Assembly (NCBI RefSeq): GCF_000182925.2
Contig: NC_026506.1
Coordinates: 2,232,001 to 2,296,000 of the forward strand
Direction: 5' to 3'
From: Neurospora crassa OR74A
Lineage: Eukaryota; Ascomycota; Sordariomycetes; Sordariales; Sordariaceae
DNA: 64,000 nucleotides
The position numbers and the translations under genes were made by a program. Positions within the stretch are counted from its first letter, which is position 1. The number at the start of each line of letters is the position of its first letter. Positions 46,593 to 57,904 of this stretch are shown one piece after another. The notes under the pieces were generated by a model. That model was given only the letters and a program-made list of their open reading frames with translations. It was not told where the DNA came from and did no database searches.

Positions 46593-49500
46593 AGAGGCTT
46601 GTTGTTATCCTTGTACTCCCGGATGATGATATGTCTGTGGTCTTCCCATTGCTTCGTCATCTTGTCTATGCTCTTCCTTAGGAGGTTGTTCAAGTTGTTG
46701 ATAGTCGAGATTCACAACTGGTGCGGAGAGTGCCAGCAGGGCCAACAACAACAACAACAACAAGGTCGTCGGCGCTGAAATTGTTGGATGGTAGCTGACG
46801 GGTGTCTAGGTCTGCCATGCGGTTGAGGAAAACCAGAATATCGAGATGGTGGTTGCAGGATTTGCTACCACGATGACGGGTTAAGAGGTAAGTGGTATGT
46901 TCGGAATCCAAGTCACAATGCAAAGCAATGCCTGGGAAGTTAAAGAGATGGAAATAGAATGGCTTGGGACAGCAAACATCATGAAGGGCGGTCATTGTCT
47001 TGGGTCTATATAGGACCAAACCCAAGACACGAGTTTGTATATTGGTGTCATGATGCCAAGTCACATTCTTCCTATGACCAGAAGAGGATGTCCAGATTAT
47101 CGATCGGATACCTTACAGCCATGACTGTTTTCACAGCACATGGTGCCCGGCATGCAGACGGCTATGAAGCCATTGCTTCCACTCGGGGTTGTCTTGCGAC
47201 TGACCGACCACTGGGGAGAGGGGGTGGTGATGAGCGCACAAGGCTACGAATGGAAGAGACATCCAGCCCTATCTACTCCCTGCCTAGCTTGCCATACCTG
47301 AATTGCGGGGAGAAATGTTTGGGAAAGCTTGGTGGACACTCATGAGCACGTACCGTGCCTCTGGTGTTCAAGCGGGAATCGACCGGAAACCAACCATACT
47401 GGGCAAGAGACAACGTCAACAACAGAGTATCAGCCATTGACGGGCCACGAAAGTCGGTGGGACACGCTGCGCACCGCGATACGCGCCATCGGTAACCGGG
47501 AGTGGTTCCGAATCGGCCGTGTGCCTGGTCACAACGGGGTGAGGTGGGTGAGTACAGTTAGGCAGACAGCTAGGCAGCCTTCTCCGCCTCGGCAAGTACC
47601 AAAACGTGGACGAGAAGGCAGGCTGGGCAGGCAGGCAATGCAAGATGACGGACGGATGAAAGCAACGATAATTACCTCTATGCACAATTAAGGCGACAAG
47701 CTAGTTATGCAAGAGGGAAGAAATCTACTACCACGTGATGAATTGAGGCTTTGATTGATACTCTGCGCGGCGAAGGTAGGATAGTCCTACGTACGACGTA
47801 TATCGTGAGAGCCTGGTGAGAATGGCATGCAACAGCCGCGCCTTCTGTCTTTGATACATGTGTTTCAGTTCAACCGTTTCGCTAGACTCTGACATTGTCG
47901 CGAATGCCGCATGGTAAAATTGCAACGAAATGAGACTGTAATGAACGAGGAAGGTTTCATCCAAAGGTATCAACTGATTACTGGTCGGGAGCGACACTCT
48001 CTTCCACACCTACCTAGGCATACAAGACTACAGACTTCCCACGATGCCATCCGACCACCTGCTCAATGTCAGTCCCACGCTATTAGTTAGGCAAGAAGCA
48101 GGCGAACGAGGACCAGAGGTATATGTAGGAAGAGCCGGCCGAGACGCATCTCCGGAAGCAGGAGGATGATTGTAAATGGGTAGGTGCCACTCACACACAA
48201 TTATCACGCATCAATCAATGGTAAAGCAATGAGGGGAAAGTGTCGCCGGTGAAGGCTCTTCCCCCACGATTGGGCAAGGCTTCTTGGCATGCCAGCAAAT
48301 TACATCCTGACGACACAGCCTCACCGAGCCTCCTTGATGGCACCTTCCCGCTTCCCGCTTCCCCTCATGCATCAATTTCCACACGTGAAATCCAAATCTT
48401 GCATCCTTTCTCCATCCCAACGTTCTCGGATTGGCAGCCATCGAGCACTCCGCCCTCCTAGGACATCCTCCACGCAACCCCGAGCCTCATCTCCTCTTCC
48501 TTCCTTCCGTCCACGGTCTCGACGAGTGTTCTCCCCCTCTCATTCCGTTCTCCCCAACATCACTGAGTGCCGCCAACCAATTCTTGTCCATGCGGCTGCT
48601 CTGTCTGCCTAGTGTTCAGCCTGAACGCTATCTTGCTTGCTTCCTTCCCCACATCCCATATGCTCAAGTATACACATAACCCGTTATCGATCATCTCTTT
48701 CTTATCACTCCTACGTTTGTCTGTTGTTTGCTTCTATTTGATGCGTGGTTTAGATGTTGGAAGCCCGTGGTTCATTGGTCACACAGGGACTCCATTTGGT
48801 GTGCGTGGACTACTCAGATTAAAAAATGCGCAAGGCAGCAACAGGAACCTGTGTCGGGAACAGAGCTTAAAATGGCTTAGAACTTGGACCGATGGACTGG
48901 TGCAGTTACCACAGTAAGCAGATACACATTGGATATGATTACTGAAGTCTTTCCGTGATTGGCCTGTCTGACTGACTATGAGATTGATAGAGACGTCGAA
49001 TTGTCAAGTATCCTAAATCCCACGCATCTAACCTAGAATAGCAAGATTGAAGGCTGAATCCATCACCATTTCACCAAGGCTGTGTCGAGGTCCAACTCTA
49101 TCTATAGAGGTAGAACTTTGCCTGAGGTATAGTAGTGTCAAGACTCGGTAAGGTATGGCTTGCCATGAGGAATTGACCGAGAGACTAAAGTCAGCAGGAT
49201 CACTTACTCGCCTCGCTTTGAAAAAGAGTGTGTGTGAGAGAGAGAAGAACGAGCAGATAAGACAAACTGACTAACAACTTGATGCAGATCATTTCGTTGT
49301 TTTTGATGGCACTATAACTATAACAACGTAAGTCTTCAATAAGGCTCTCCGAACACTTAATTACCACTCACATCCAGGCTCGCTAAAGACTACGGTGCAA
49401 CATTTCAACTTAACCTCACGGCAGAGAAGGCGAAGACCCCGATCTTTTCTCGGTGAAACCAAGCTTGCTGTCGTCAAAGGACTTGCAAAGGAGGGCTTCT

Positions 49501-51116
49501 TTCGAATATGGCACTTTCCTGTTTTCAAACGCTCTTTGGCAGATTTGTCCGCCTTAAACTGTCTTCAACAAAGTGCTCTTATTCTGCCATCCATGGGGGT
49601 CTTATACCGAAGCAGTACATCGGCATAGACGCTGCCACGCACAGGTGGTAGCTCAGATGAGTCAAGCAGAAAAACAATGATCGCGCTCACTGAGCTAATT
49701 GCAAGCTAACAAGAGGGACAGATAGAAAATGACACTATTTGCATCTAAAATGTCACTAGATTTGACTCGAATACTTTGCCCAATTCCATTGGGTACCACT
49801 CCGACGTCTCAACCCACGAGCTGGGCGCTGTTCAAAGACGAAGAAAGGCCACGATGAGGGCCAGACTTAATCTAGTCGGGAATTTCATCAGCCATTAGGG
49901 GCTGTGATGCCGCGGACAAATATCGCCCTGGGGCTATTGACCTGAACGGGCGGGCAAGGGCTCTGAGGGGTGCATCTGTTCTCCTTTGTCGCTCTTTTCC
50001 ATTCGTTCTATTCCTATCTGTTGCAAAAGCAACACTAATGTCCAGAATATAACTGAAAATGTTGAATTATATTCGCGAAACCCTTTTTACCTCCATCATT
50101 CTTCCTTGTGCCTATTAGGTACAAATGCGGTGCTGGAGTCACCGAGGGACGATCATCCGCTGTACTTATTACGCGGTCGATATATTCGCTTTGAGAATAG
50201 AGATATGACACTTTATGGAGACTTCACTTCTTTGAAAGAAAACGCAGCAACCAGATAAAACATACAATGTAGGCTTCATCGCGTTCTACTGGGTTGTTGG
50301 TAAGACCCACCGAATTTCGCAGACATTTGCAGATGGTGCATAGCCTTCACGCATGCAGATATAACATTGGAAAAACATTCGATCAAGGCGTCGTTCGTTG
50401 TCTTTATCTACAAAAATACACCTTCCATATTATATCACATGTCTACACTGTTAAGCAACGTCTGAGTGTCCCCTTCTTATCCAGGCCACAAGCATACCTA
50501 TATATACATACCTACCTACCACTATATACCCTATGTAGATCCCCATCAGTGGGGCGGATATAATGGCCTTTCGTAACGCCATCTGACCAAACCTGTCTGG
50601 TATATAAGACATGCTTTTTACGTTGTGTTAGCCCGCTGCCCGCCTTTTCTTCGTACCTGGTTTTAGATGGGGCGCTTGTGTACCTCTGGCTGGCCCATCG
50701 CTGCCCGATGGTAAAGTTGAACTACAAGCACAAGCACCATCGTTAGATCTTTGATACCATGCATCAAGAAACAGTGAAGAGAAAGGAGGGGAATATTGCG
50801 CTGAGGGTGGAAAAGGTGCAAATACATTCTATTGCTCGCGGTAGACAAGGCATAGATAATGAAGAGGGGAAGAACTTAGGGGTTTCACATAGACCAGTCC
50901 CGCAAAAACATTTTCCACCACATCCAAATACCGGTCGCTCCTTCGCGATGGAGGTGCACGACACTGGAGAGGGGAGAAACAAAAGGAAGCCTATCTTAGG
51001 AGTCAGCATATCAAGTTGACATGCACGTGATACCCTTGGTCGTCGCTACCCATGGCATCCTTTTTTCCATTTCCCAGTCTCCCATCCTCTCCTTCCAATT
51101 CAACATTGTCTCCGCA

Positions 51117-51140
51117 TTATATATATATATATATATATAT
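51117..51140 (+). repeat. AT dinucleotide microsatellite
   Basis: About 12 tandem AT units, some 180 bp beyond the riboflavin kinase stop codon. Confidence 0.9.
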
Positions 51141-51317
51141 TTGCAGTTCTTGCATCCTTTAAGCTTCAGCGCAGCGTTGCATCTCTAGATTCTATCGGTA
51201 CTAGGTAGTCTTGCCATCCCGTCGTTATTCCCACTCGCCGCACAAATTCTAATCTTGCCAAATCCCCTTTATCTCTTCTCCTCCCTCTCTCTCCCCCGCT
51301 TGCTACCTCACCCTCCT

Positions 51318-51706
51318 TCACCTCACCAACCAACTTCCATCCAATTCACCCTCCTCTTCCCCCTCTTTCACACCCAATTCCCTCACTCTCCACCCCTTCC
51401 TAGCCAAACTGTGCCGGGCAACCTCACAATCAAAGTGGATATCAGCAATCAACGCCTCCAGCCCGCTGTAATCCTTCTCGTTACGGATGAAGCCCGTAAT
51501 CAAAAGCCTCATCCCCACCCCGTAGAAATCAGCCGCGAACTCCCCCAAAACATGTACCTCGGCCGAGCGCACCGTGTTCTTGTAGAAGGGGTTGTAGCCT
51601 ATGGACATGACCATGGGGTAAATCTGCCACTGGCCGGTTTCTTGGTCCACAAGTTTTTCCTGTTGGGCTGATCCAACTCCCCCTTCTTGTTGTTGTTGTT
51701 GATTTC

Positions 51707-51737
<31 letters not shown>

Positions 51738-52031
51738 AACAGGGTCCATCATCACCGGCTCGGAAGTGGGAGGTTTCTGGTACAAGACTGAGTTGGGATG
51801 CGAAGCGGGCAACTTGAGCGATGCCCAGCCGAAATAGATGCCCGAGTCGATGTTCTTGATCCAGGCGTTTTCGTCGTCGACGGGCAGGTTGGCGGTCGGG
51901 ATGCCGAGCTCTTTGGAGCCGCGGCCAAAGCCGGAAATGACTTCGCCCTCCATGCGGAAGGGGAAGGGGGCCTCAGGCCCGGTGGGAGGCCCAATTAGGA
52001 GCGGGCGGTTGTCTGGGTTCGGGAGGGACAT
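51318..52031 (-). CDS. fmn1: Riboflavin kinase
   Basis: Phosphorylates riboflavin to FMN with ATP, the first step of flavin cofactor synthesis. The protein is 237 residues in a single exon. The signature GFGRGSKELGIPTANLP (about 34-50) carries the PTAN motif that binds Mg-ATP. IYFGWASL, MVMSIGYNPFY and the catalytic-region block KNTVRSAEVHVLGEF are also typical, with ADFYGVGMRLLITGFIRNE following. A Gln-rich insert at about 99-115 (two runs of 10 and 5 Gln, encoded by CAG/CAA triplets at about 51690-51738) lengthens the loop between the first strands and the IGYNPFY segment, where yeast Fmn1 is shorter. It probably protrudes from the barrel. Gene product supplies FMN to all flavoproteins, including LOV photoreceptors such as VVD, but there is no sign of shared regulation. 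Confidence 0.95.
51690..51738 (-). repeat. CAG/CAA triplet repeat inside fmn1
   Basis: Encodes two poly-Gln runs, in frame, within riboflavin kinase. A likely length-polymorphic site. Confidence 0.85.
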
Positions 52032-52910
52032 GTTTGGTGGTGCCTGGGTGGTGATGGATGAATGTTTACGGGGGAAGAGAGGTTGGGAGATGAAATCCAG
52101 AAGATGAGTTGGGTGGTGATGAGATGACTCGATAAGTATATCCCAAGAGAGTCTGGCGAATGATCGGTGGATTTTCGGATCGTTGTTGTCTGAAACCCCC
52201 GTCCGACTGATGATGACACAATGCTGTTGGCGTGTGAATGCGGCGCAGTTTTCGAATCACAAGCTCTCTCCTAATCATCAAAGGTCCAAGTCCAAGGCAT
52301 GTCAACAAACGCAGGTGGGGATAGATGGAATCCGCCAGACTGTCATCGTCGCCGGGCGCTGACAATTGGTGGGGCAGTGGGGCAAACGCCGTGCAACTCC
52401 GTAAATATCCCGGGGTAGCGGCACCGTAGTGGTGTCAGTCCGCGTTTTAGTGTGGTTTATTGGTAAGCGAGGATCGCCTTGGTCGGGCCTAGTGATCAAG
52501 GTTAATCACGTACAGGACGGGACGTTGAATGCAAGTTTGGCCATTCTGGCTACATAATGGCTTCCAGCAAGGTAACGAGAGATCTTGGTAATTGTCCATC
52601 ATGTAGTTGAGAGCCACTCCGCCCGTCCAAACCCGTCCGTAATTTTTAGTTTAACCGTCTTCTCGTTCTTCAACACGAGACGCAAGGGGAAGGCCCCAAG
52701 ACATTAAAATAGCAAAAGCAAGGTCACCCTTCGCCTTCATCTGATAAGATAGCATCTTTCCTTAGACACAACGAGGGAAGGAAAACACATCATTCGAGGT
52801 CCATTGCCAACCCATCAAGGCGCAGTAAATGTAATCGGACTTGGGGAAAATAAATCATGCCCCGTGGAAAGCGTTCGAGTCTCCCTTGCAGAGCCACCTT
52901 GAAAACAGCC
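52032..52910. other. Upstream region of fmn1 and 3' region of abd1
   Basis: 879 bp between two genes on the same strand. No ORF looks real. It should contain the fmn1 promoter nearer 52032 and the abd1 3' UTR nearer 52910. Confidence 0.5.
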
Positions 52911-54572
52911 TCAAACCTTGTAGAAGCAAAAAGCAACGTAGAAGCTCGCCGCCTCCATCTCCTCTGGGCTTACCAACAACTTTCCGCTCATCCTATCCCT
53001 GACCCCCATCCTCTCGCTCAGGGGCCCCAGTTCACGGTCATCCTTCTCCGTCTCCCACACGTCCGTGAAAGTTTTGTGGTACTGCAACTCCAAGTTATAA
53101 TCCTCCGCAAGCGCACGGAAGGCCTCCCAGGGAACCACGTATTCGGGGACCTCCTCGACGGCCTCATGAAGGAAGAAGTTGTACTTCCACCCGAACGGAG
53201 GGCGGAAGATTCCGTCAGCAGGCGTGGGGCCGTTGAACCGCACGCGGTAAATGTCGTTACCCCATTCTGCGATGGTTGGGTCGGAGGGTGGTTTGGGTTC
53301 CGAAGTAGGTTCAAGCTCGCCTTCCTCCAGCTCCCCTTCTTCCTTGTCCTCGTCAGGTTTGGGGGTTTGTTCCGAGGCCTCGCCCTCTTCTGGAGTTGGC
53401 TTCCTCTGTGCTTGATCTGATGAGAGCTTTTCATCTCCGTTGGGAATTGATTCCTTGGGCGTGTTTCCGTCGGTCTCAACACTCGGTTGAGCCTGATCCT
53501 CCTTGGCCTTCTGCTGCTCTGCCAATCGCTTGTTGAACTCTTCCACTCTTGAGCTGATGACGTCCGAGTTCGGGATACATCCTATGAACCGACCACCCTT
53601 CTTCAGTGCACCGGCCACGTTCTTCAGCATCTGCCGCGCCTTCGCCTCCGTCTCAAAGGCGTAGTGCATGCAAAACATCATGCTGACCACATCAAAGCCC
53701 CGATGGCTGGGGCCACCAATGTTGGACGACGCGAACCCGACCTGCCGGATAATGTCAATGTCCTCAATCGACTCGCCATAGCAGTCCTTGACGTGGAATC
53801 GCGCCTCAAAGAGTGGCGGCTGTCTCCTATTATAGCCACCCCGTCCACCCCTGCCGCCATGACCGCCACGAGCCACCATACTTCGATACCGATCGCGCGC
53901 CTGGTCGATAGAGACATCTGCTGGGTCCAGCCCAACATAGAGCTCTACGGGCTGTGGCGCCTGCTGCCATTTGCCCAAATCACCGCCCTTGCCGCATCCA
54001 ATGTCGAGCACCAACAGCTGATTGTTCGAACTGATTCCCCGCTCACGAGCGCCAGGCGAGTGGTCTTCGTCAGGAGAAAACTTCTGGATGATACAGCTCT
54101 TGACCCAGTTGTTGAAGGAGCGGAGACCTTTGATGCGACTGTCCGTCTTACGCCAGTCACGGCCACGCTCGGGCACAGCATTGTAATGGGCACGTACGAC
54201 GTCATTGACCGCGTTGCGGCGCTCAGCTTCGGCGGCCGCTTCTGCCTCCCGCTGAGCCTGGCGCTCGCGCTCCATCTGACGTTGACGAATCTGTTCGCGC
54301 TCGGCTTCCGTGATGCGGGCACGTTGGCCAGGCCGCTTCTGCTTTCTAGGCTCGCCGCTGGTAGTGGGGGTTTGTGTTCTCTTGGCCGGAGCTAACTTGC
54401 GGGCATCAAACGGCTGTGGGAGGACATCGTTGTCGTCCTCATCTTCGTCATGCCTCGCAGACTTGTATCGACGGTCTTCGTTGCGGCCATTGCGGTCGTC
54501 GTCGTAGGGCGATTCTGAGCGTTGCCTCTTGCGAGTGGACCTATAACTGGTGTAACCATCGTAGCCTGACAT
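52911..54572 (-). CDS. abd1: mRNA cap guanine-N7 methyltransferase (Abd1)
   Basis: Transfers methyl from S-adenosylmethionine to N7 of the guanosine cap of nascent mRNA in the nucleus. The protein is 553 residues in a single exon. The N-terminal ~120 residues are charged and disordered. The substrate-binding segment (FNNWVKSCIIQKF) precedes SAM motif I at 188-200 (VLDIGCGKGGDLG). Other family motifs are LYVGLDPADVSIDQARDRY, VVSMMFCMHYAFET and GGRFIGCIPNSDVI. The C-terminal part carries FHP-type residues in YNFFLHEAVEEVPEYVVPW and EYVVPWEAF. Two insertions stand out: a Gly/Arg-rich loop at about 235-249 and an acidic, Glu/Pro/Ser-rich insertion of about 80 residues at 352-431 before the conserved IYRVRF. 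The gene is divergent from rpn7. Confidence 0.96.
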   Translation of the reverse strand: MSGYDGYTSYRSTRKRQRSESPYDDDRNGRNEDRRYKSARHDEDEDDNDVLPQPFDARKLAPAKRTQTPTTSGEPRKQKRPGQRARITEAEREQIRQRQMERERQAQREAEAAAEAERRNAVNDVVRAHYNAVPERGRDWRKTDSRIKGLRSFNNWVKSCIIQKFSPDEDHSPGARERGISSNNQLLVLDIGCGKGGDLGKWQQAPQPVELYVGLDPADVSIDQARDRYRSMVARGGHGGRGGRGGYNRRQPPLFEARFHVKDCYGESIEDIDIIRQVGFASSNIGGPSHRGFDVVSMMFCMHYAFETEAKARQMLKNVAGALKKGGRFIGCIPNSDVISSRVEEFNKRLAEQQKAKEDQAQPSVETDGNTPKESIPNGDEKLSSDQAQRKPTPEEGEASEQTPKPDEDKEEGELEEGELEPTSEPKPPSDPTIAEWGNDIYRVRFNGPTPADGIFRPPFGWKYNFFLHEAVEEVPEYVVPWEAFRALAEDYNLELQYHKTFTDVWETEKDDRELGPLSERMGVRDRMSGKLLVSPEEMEAASFYVAFCFYKV

Positions 54573-55370
54573 TTCTGGAAAAAACTGTTGGTGTGGTCTC
54601 GCAAGGAGACTTGATCATCGGCAAGAACAACTATGGCAAGCGTACAGGCTTCGTGTAACAGCAGAATAACTGATGCGACGGTGAGTGGTGTGAGTTGTGA
54701 TTTTGACTGTTGATATCGATTGATGCGAGTACAGACACAGGCAAATCCTGAAAGTGAATTCTGGGACTCGAAATTCGGTATGTCGAAGTTGAAAGCTCTT
54801 GTTATTGTTGTTGTTGTTGTTGTTGTCGAGGAGAGAAAGCAATTGGAAAGGAAGTCGGGATGCAAGTGTTTTGAGGATGCAAGCATGGGTCGGTCGGTGT
54901 TTGAGCCGATGAAGTGTGCCTGCCCGGGCACTGTTCCAGCGGCTCCACTTGCAGGCCTGGCCCGCCTTCCAAGCTCTGTCTCCACTTTCCAGTGCTGACG
55001 CGCGAGCTCTGGGGGCCTTGGTCACTCTCCAGTGAGGTCAGCTACTCTATCGACCTTCCGAACCATTCAAGGAGCACCACAACTAAACCACAGACATCAC
55101 CACCACCCAGCCTCACCTCGACCCGGCATCTTTGGTAGAATCACAGCGCCAGGCCAAGTCACACATTGCGATCCAGTTTCCAAGAGCTTTCAACACCGCG
55201 AAACTTCCCATCTTAAGCCGGCATCCACCTCCATCAGCTGCTTGCCGATTTCCAGCGGGGTGCTTCTACCAGACGACGGACACTGACCAGCACCGGACCG
55301 TCTTCCATTTGCATCCTCCTCTCCCATCTCCCTCCTTGGCTCGTAAGCTAGCACCCATCACAACTACAAA
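54573..55370. promoter_or_regulatory. Divergent promoter region abd1 / rpn7
   Basis: 798 bp between two start codons. A TTG triplet run lies at about 54800-54825. No coding ORF or recognisable proteasome-control element (PACE-like GGTGGCAAA) was found by eye. Confidence 0.5.
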
Positions 55371-57012
55371 ATGGGCTCCGATCCTCAATACGCGAAATGG
55401 CCTCTGCTGCCCCTCGCCCAGCATGTCTTCACCCTCACAAACCCCTACGCCGCCCGCCCTGCCCAACAAGCGGCCGTTAAGAACCTTCAAGATGCCATCA
55501 CCGAGCACAAGATGGCGCCCTTTTACCGATACCTCGCGCACCCTACCGAGGGTGTCCTTAACTCTGTTGGGGAAGGCGGCTCCAACACTGCCGGTGCCGG
55601 AAGGTTGGGTAGGAAGAGCAGCATCGCCGCCGGCATGATCGCGACCCACAAACCCACCACAAGCTTAAGCCTACCGTGGGATGAGAACCTGTACCAGCAG
55701 CTGCAGGCCGAGAACGAGAAGGAGCTTGAGGAGTTCCAAAAAGAGGAAGATGAGGCTGTCGAGAAGGCGGGAGACACAGAGATCCAGGCTGCCAAGGGAA
55801 AGAGGGCCGAGTTCTGGGCCCGAGTTGGCGATAAGGTTGGTCACTACAAGTTCACTTAGCTACCCATCCACTCCCACCAACCGACATATACTAAGCATAC
55901 ACTCTTCCTATTCAGGAAAAAGCCATCGCCGCGCACCAAGATCTGCTCGAGAAGACGAGCATTCTAGGTACCAAGATCGATCTCGTCCTCGCCTTAATCC
56001 GCCTCGGCCTCTTCTTTGGCGACAAGCAGCTAGTCCAGAAGACTGTCGAGCGCGCCAAGTCGCTTGTCGAATCGGGCGGCGACTGGGACCGTCGCAACCG
56101 CCTCAAGGCCTACGAGGGTCTGCACTTGCTCACCGTGCGCAACTACAGCGGCGCCGCCCCCTTGCTCCTCGACAGTCTGTCCACCTTTACCTCGTACGAA
56201 CTCTGCACCTACAGCAACCTGGTGGTCTACGCCGTGCTCGCCGGTTCCGTCTCGCTCAAGCGCGTCGACTTCAAGTCCAAGGTCGTGGACGCCCCCGAGA
56301 TCAAGGCGATTCTTGGCGACGGAGAGGACAAGCTGCTCGCACTGACCGGCGCCATCTCGGCCGGCCCGGGAGCCGACGCCTCGATGCAGGACGCCGATAA
56401 CGCCCCCGTGGCGGCCCGGACGGCTGTAGTTAACCTGACCACGCTCGGCAGCAGCACGGAACAGCCTGAGGCGGAGATGGCGGTCGACTTTGACCCGCTC
56501 GCGCAGCTGGTTAGCAGCCTGTACAACGGCCGGTACAAGCTCTTCTTCCAGGCGCTGGCCCTGGTGGAGGAGCAATTCCTCACCCAGGACCGCTACCTGC
56601 ACGAGCATAAGAACTGGTTCATCCGCGAGATGCGCCTGCGCGCGTACCAGCAACTGCTGCAGAGCTATCGCGTTGTGGGACTGGATAGCATGGCCAACGA
56701 CTTTGGTGTTACCGTGGATTTCTTGGATCGGTTGGTTTTCCCCTTGTTTTTGTTCTACCCCTCTTCCCCCCGACACAAGTTCTATATATACTGATCGTAC
56801 ATCACAAAAACAGTGACCTAGCAAAGTTCATCGCCGCCGGCCGTATTCCCTGCACCATCGACCGCGTCAATGGCAAGGGTGTTATCGAGACCAACCGGCC
56901 CGACGACAAGAACAAGCAGTATCAGGACGTGGTTCGCCAGGGTGACCAGCTGATTACCAAGCTGCAGAAGTACGGACAGGCTGTTCGGTTGAGGGGAAGC
57001 GAAAGGGCGTAG
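55371..57012 (+). CDS. rpn7: 26S proteasome regulatory subunit Rpn7 (PSMD6), 3 exons
   Basis: PCI-domain subunit of the lid of the 19S regulatory particle. Exons 55371-55835, 55916-56730 and 56814-57012 (both donors GTTGGT, acceptors TTCAG and AACAG) give 492 residues. After splicing, GDKEKAIAAHQ and VDFLDRDLAKFIAAGRI read through the junctions in the family pattern. TPR-like helices cover about 120-300, with VLALIRLGLFFGDKQLV and RNRLKAYEGLHLL. The PCI domain lies at about 330-470, ending with the winged-helix segment (FGVTVDFLDRDL, then PCTIDRVNGKGVIET). The N-terminal ~100 residues include a Gly/Ser-rich stretch, and a second variable insert (GPGADASMQDADNA) sits before the PCI domain. These account for its length above the human 389 residues. 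The ATG context at 55371 (CAAAATGG) is good. Confidence 0.96.
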
Positions 57013-57904
57013 TAGAGAACCAACTTGAAGAGAGTTAGAAGCTAGCAGTGAAACAAGGGGAAGGTCAATGATGTATAAGCGAGCTGTGCTATCGTTAGCG
57101 ATTACCTTGGGAAGAAGGGAAGGGGATATGAATGATCAAGGGCATGGATTGAGTGGATGGATGAAAGGCGGAGAGAAATCAGAAGAGAATAGAGCCTAAA
57201 GCAACCTATCACATTAAATTGTCGTTAGGGCCTAACTCGTCTCTAGTAAGGACAAATGACACAAAACGACTTGCTCCTCATTGTCACGGATATTGCATCA
57301 TGTGTTCATAAGACTCCGTTTCTTCTTGTCCAGGCTTTTTTACTTTTGTATTCGTATGTCCCTCGTATCCTGGATAAGGCTACGTACATACGTGCAATGC
57401 AAAAGGCTAGCAAAAAGTACAAACGCTGAGGTATCATCAAAGATCCCATAACCAACCAACCAACCAACCAAACCAAACCAAAAGCCGAACCAAATCGCTC
57501 TTTTTTTGTCCTTCATACTCCGAGTTCTGCTTGGTAAACAAGATTTCGCTCGCTTTTTCCGTACCATGTTTCCCCTCAACTTCATTATCCGGTCCCGGCG
57601 CTGGGATGGGCAACATATCTATCCCTAAGGTAGATGAGCGGACAGGGCAGGTGACATTCTACAAGGGAGAGAAGGGATGATATCTCCAGGGTCACACCCT
57701 GTTCTTCCGCGGCAGCTTTGATACTTGAGGGGCTGCAGAACCGATGAACGAGCGCCCCCCTTGTGCGCAGCGTCATAGTCAGACCATCCATCCATCTCGA
57801 GGACACTCGACACCCACCCATCACCACCGTGACGAACCGCAAAGAGTCCTTTCATCAAGTACCGTTTTCGAATCAAAATACACTTTGACAGTGGTGTGAG
57901 CCGT
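57013..57904. other. Convergent intergenic region (rpn7 and alanine aminotransferase 3' ends)
   Basis: 892 bp without a gene. A CCAA-type tetranucleotide run (ccaaccaaccaaccaacc) lies at about 57452-57472. Confidence 0.6.

Larger units (their letters stand above)
45173..51317. other. 6.1 kb stretch without a convincing gene
   Basis: No ORF has a recognisable domain or clear coding character. The best is a 122-codon ORF at 46224-46592 (listed separately). Other visible features are A-rich runs near 45484-45506, a short CAA repeat near 46744-46763 and an AT dinucleotide run at about 51117-51140. No tRNA, long inverted repeat or obvious RIP-type AT-rich block was seen. Long noncoding transcripts cannot be excluded. 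Confidence 0.55.

Noticed and set aside
47728-48009. 93-codon open frame on the minus strand
   Set aside because: No domain, and a similar length is expected by chance in this base composition.
6395-48018. CCTAGG palindromes with CCTACC/GGTACC flanks at several intergenic sites (6396, 12457, 16973, 39813, 43179, 48013)
   Set aside because: About ten copies of a 6-mer in 64 kb is not above the random expectation of roughly fifteen, and copies also occur inside coding sequence (near 34285) and an rtf1 intron (near 8630).
49645-49710. tRNA-like fragment: GGTAGCTCAG with an opposing AGCTCAGTGAGCGCG
   Set aside because: It has D-arm-like words on both strands but no acceptor stem, anticodon stem or B box, so it is not a tRNA gene.
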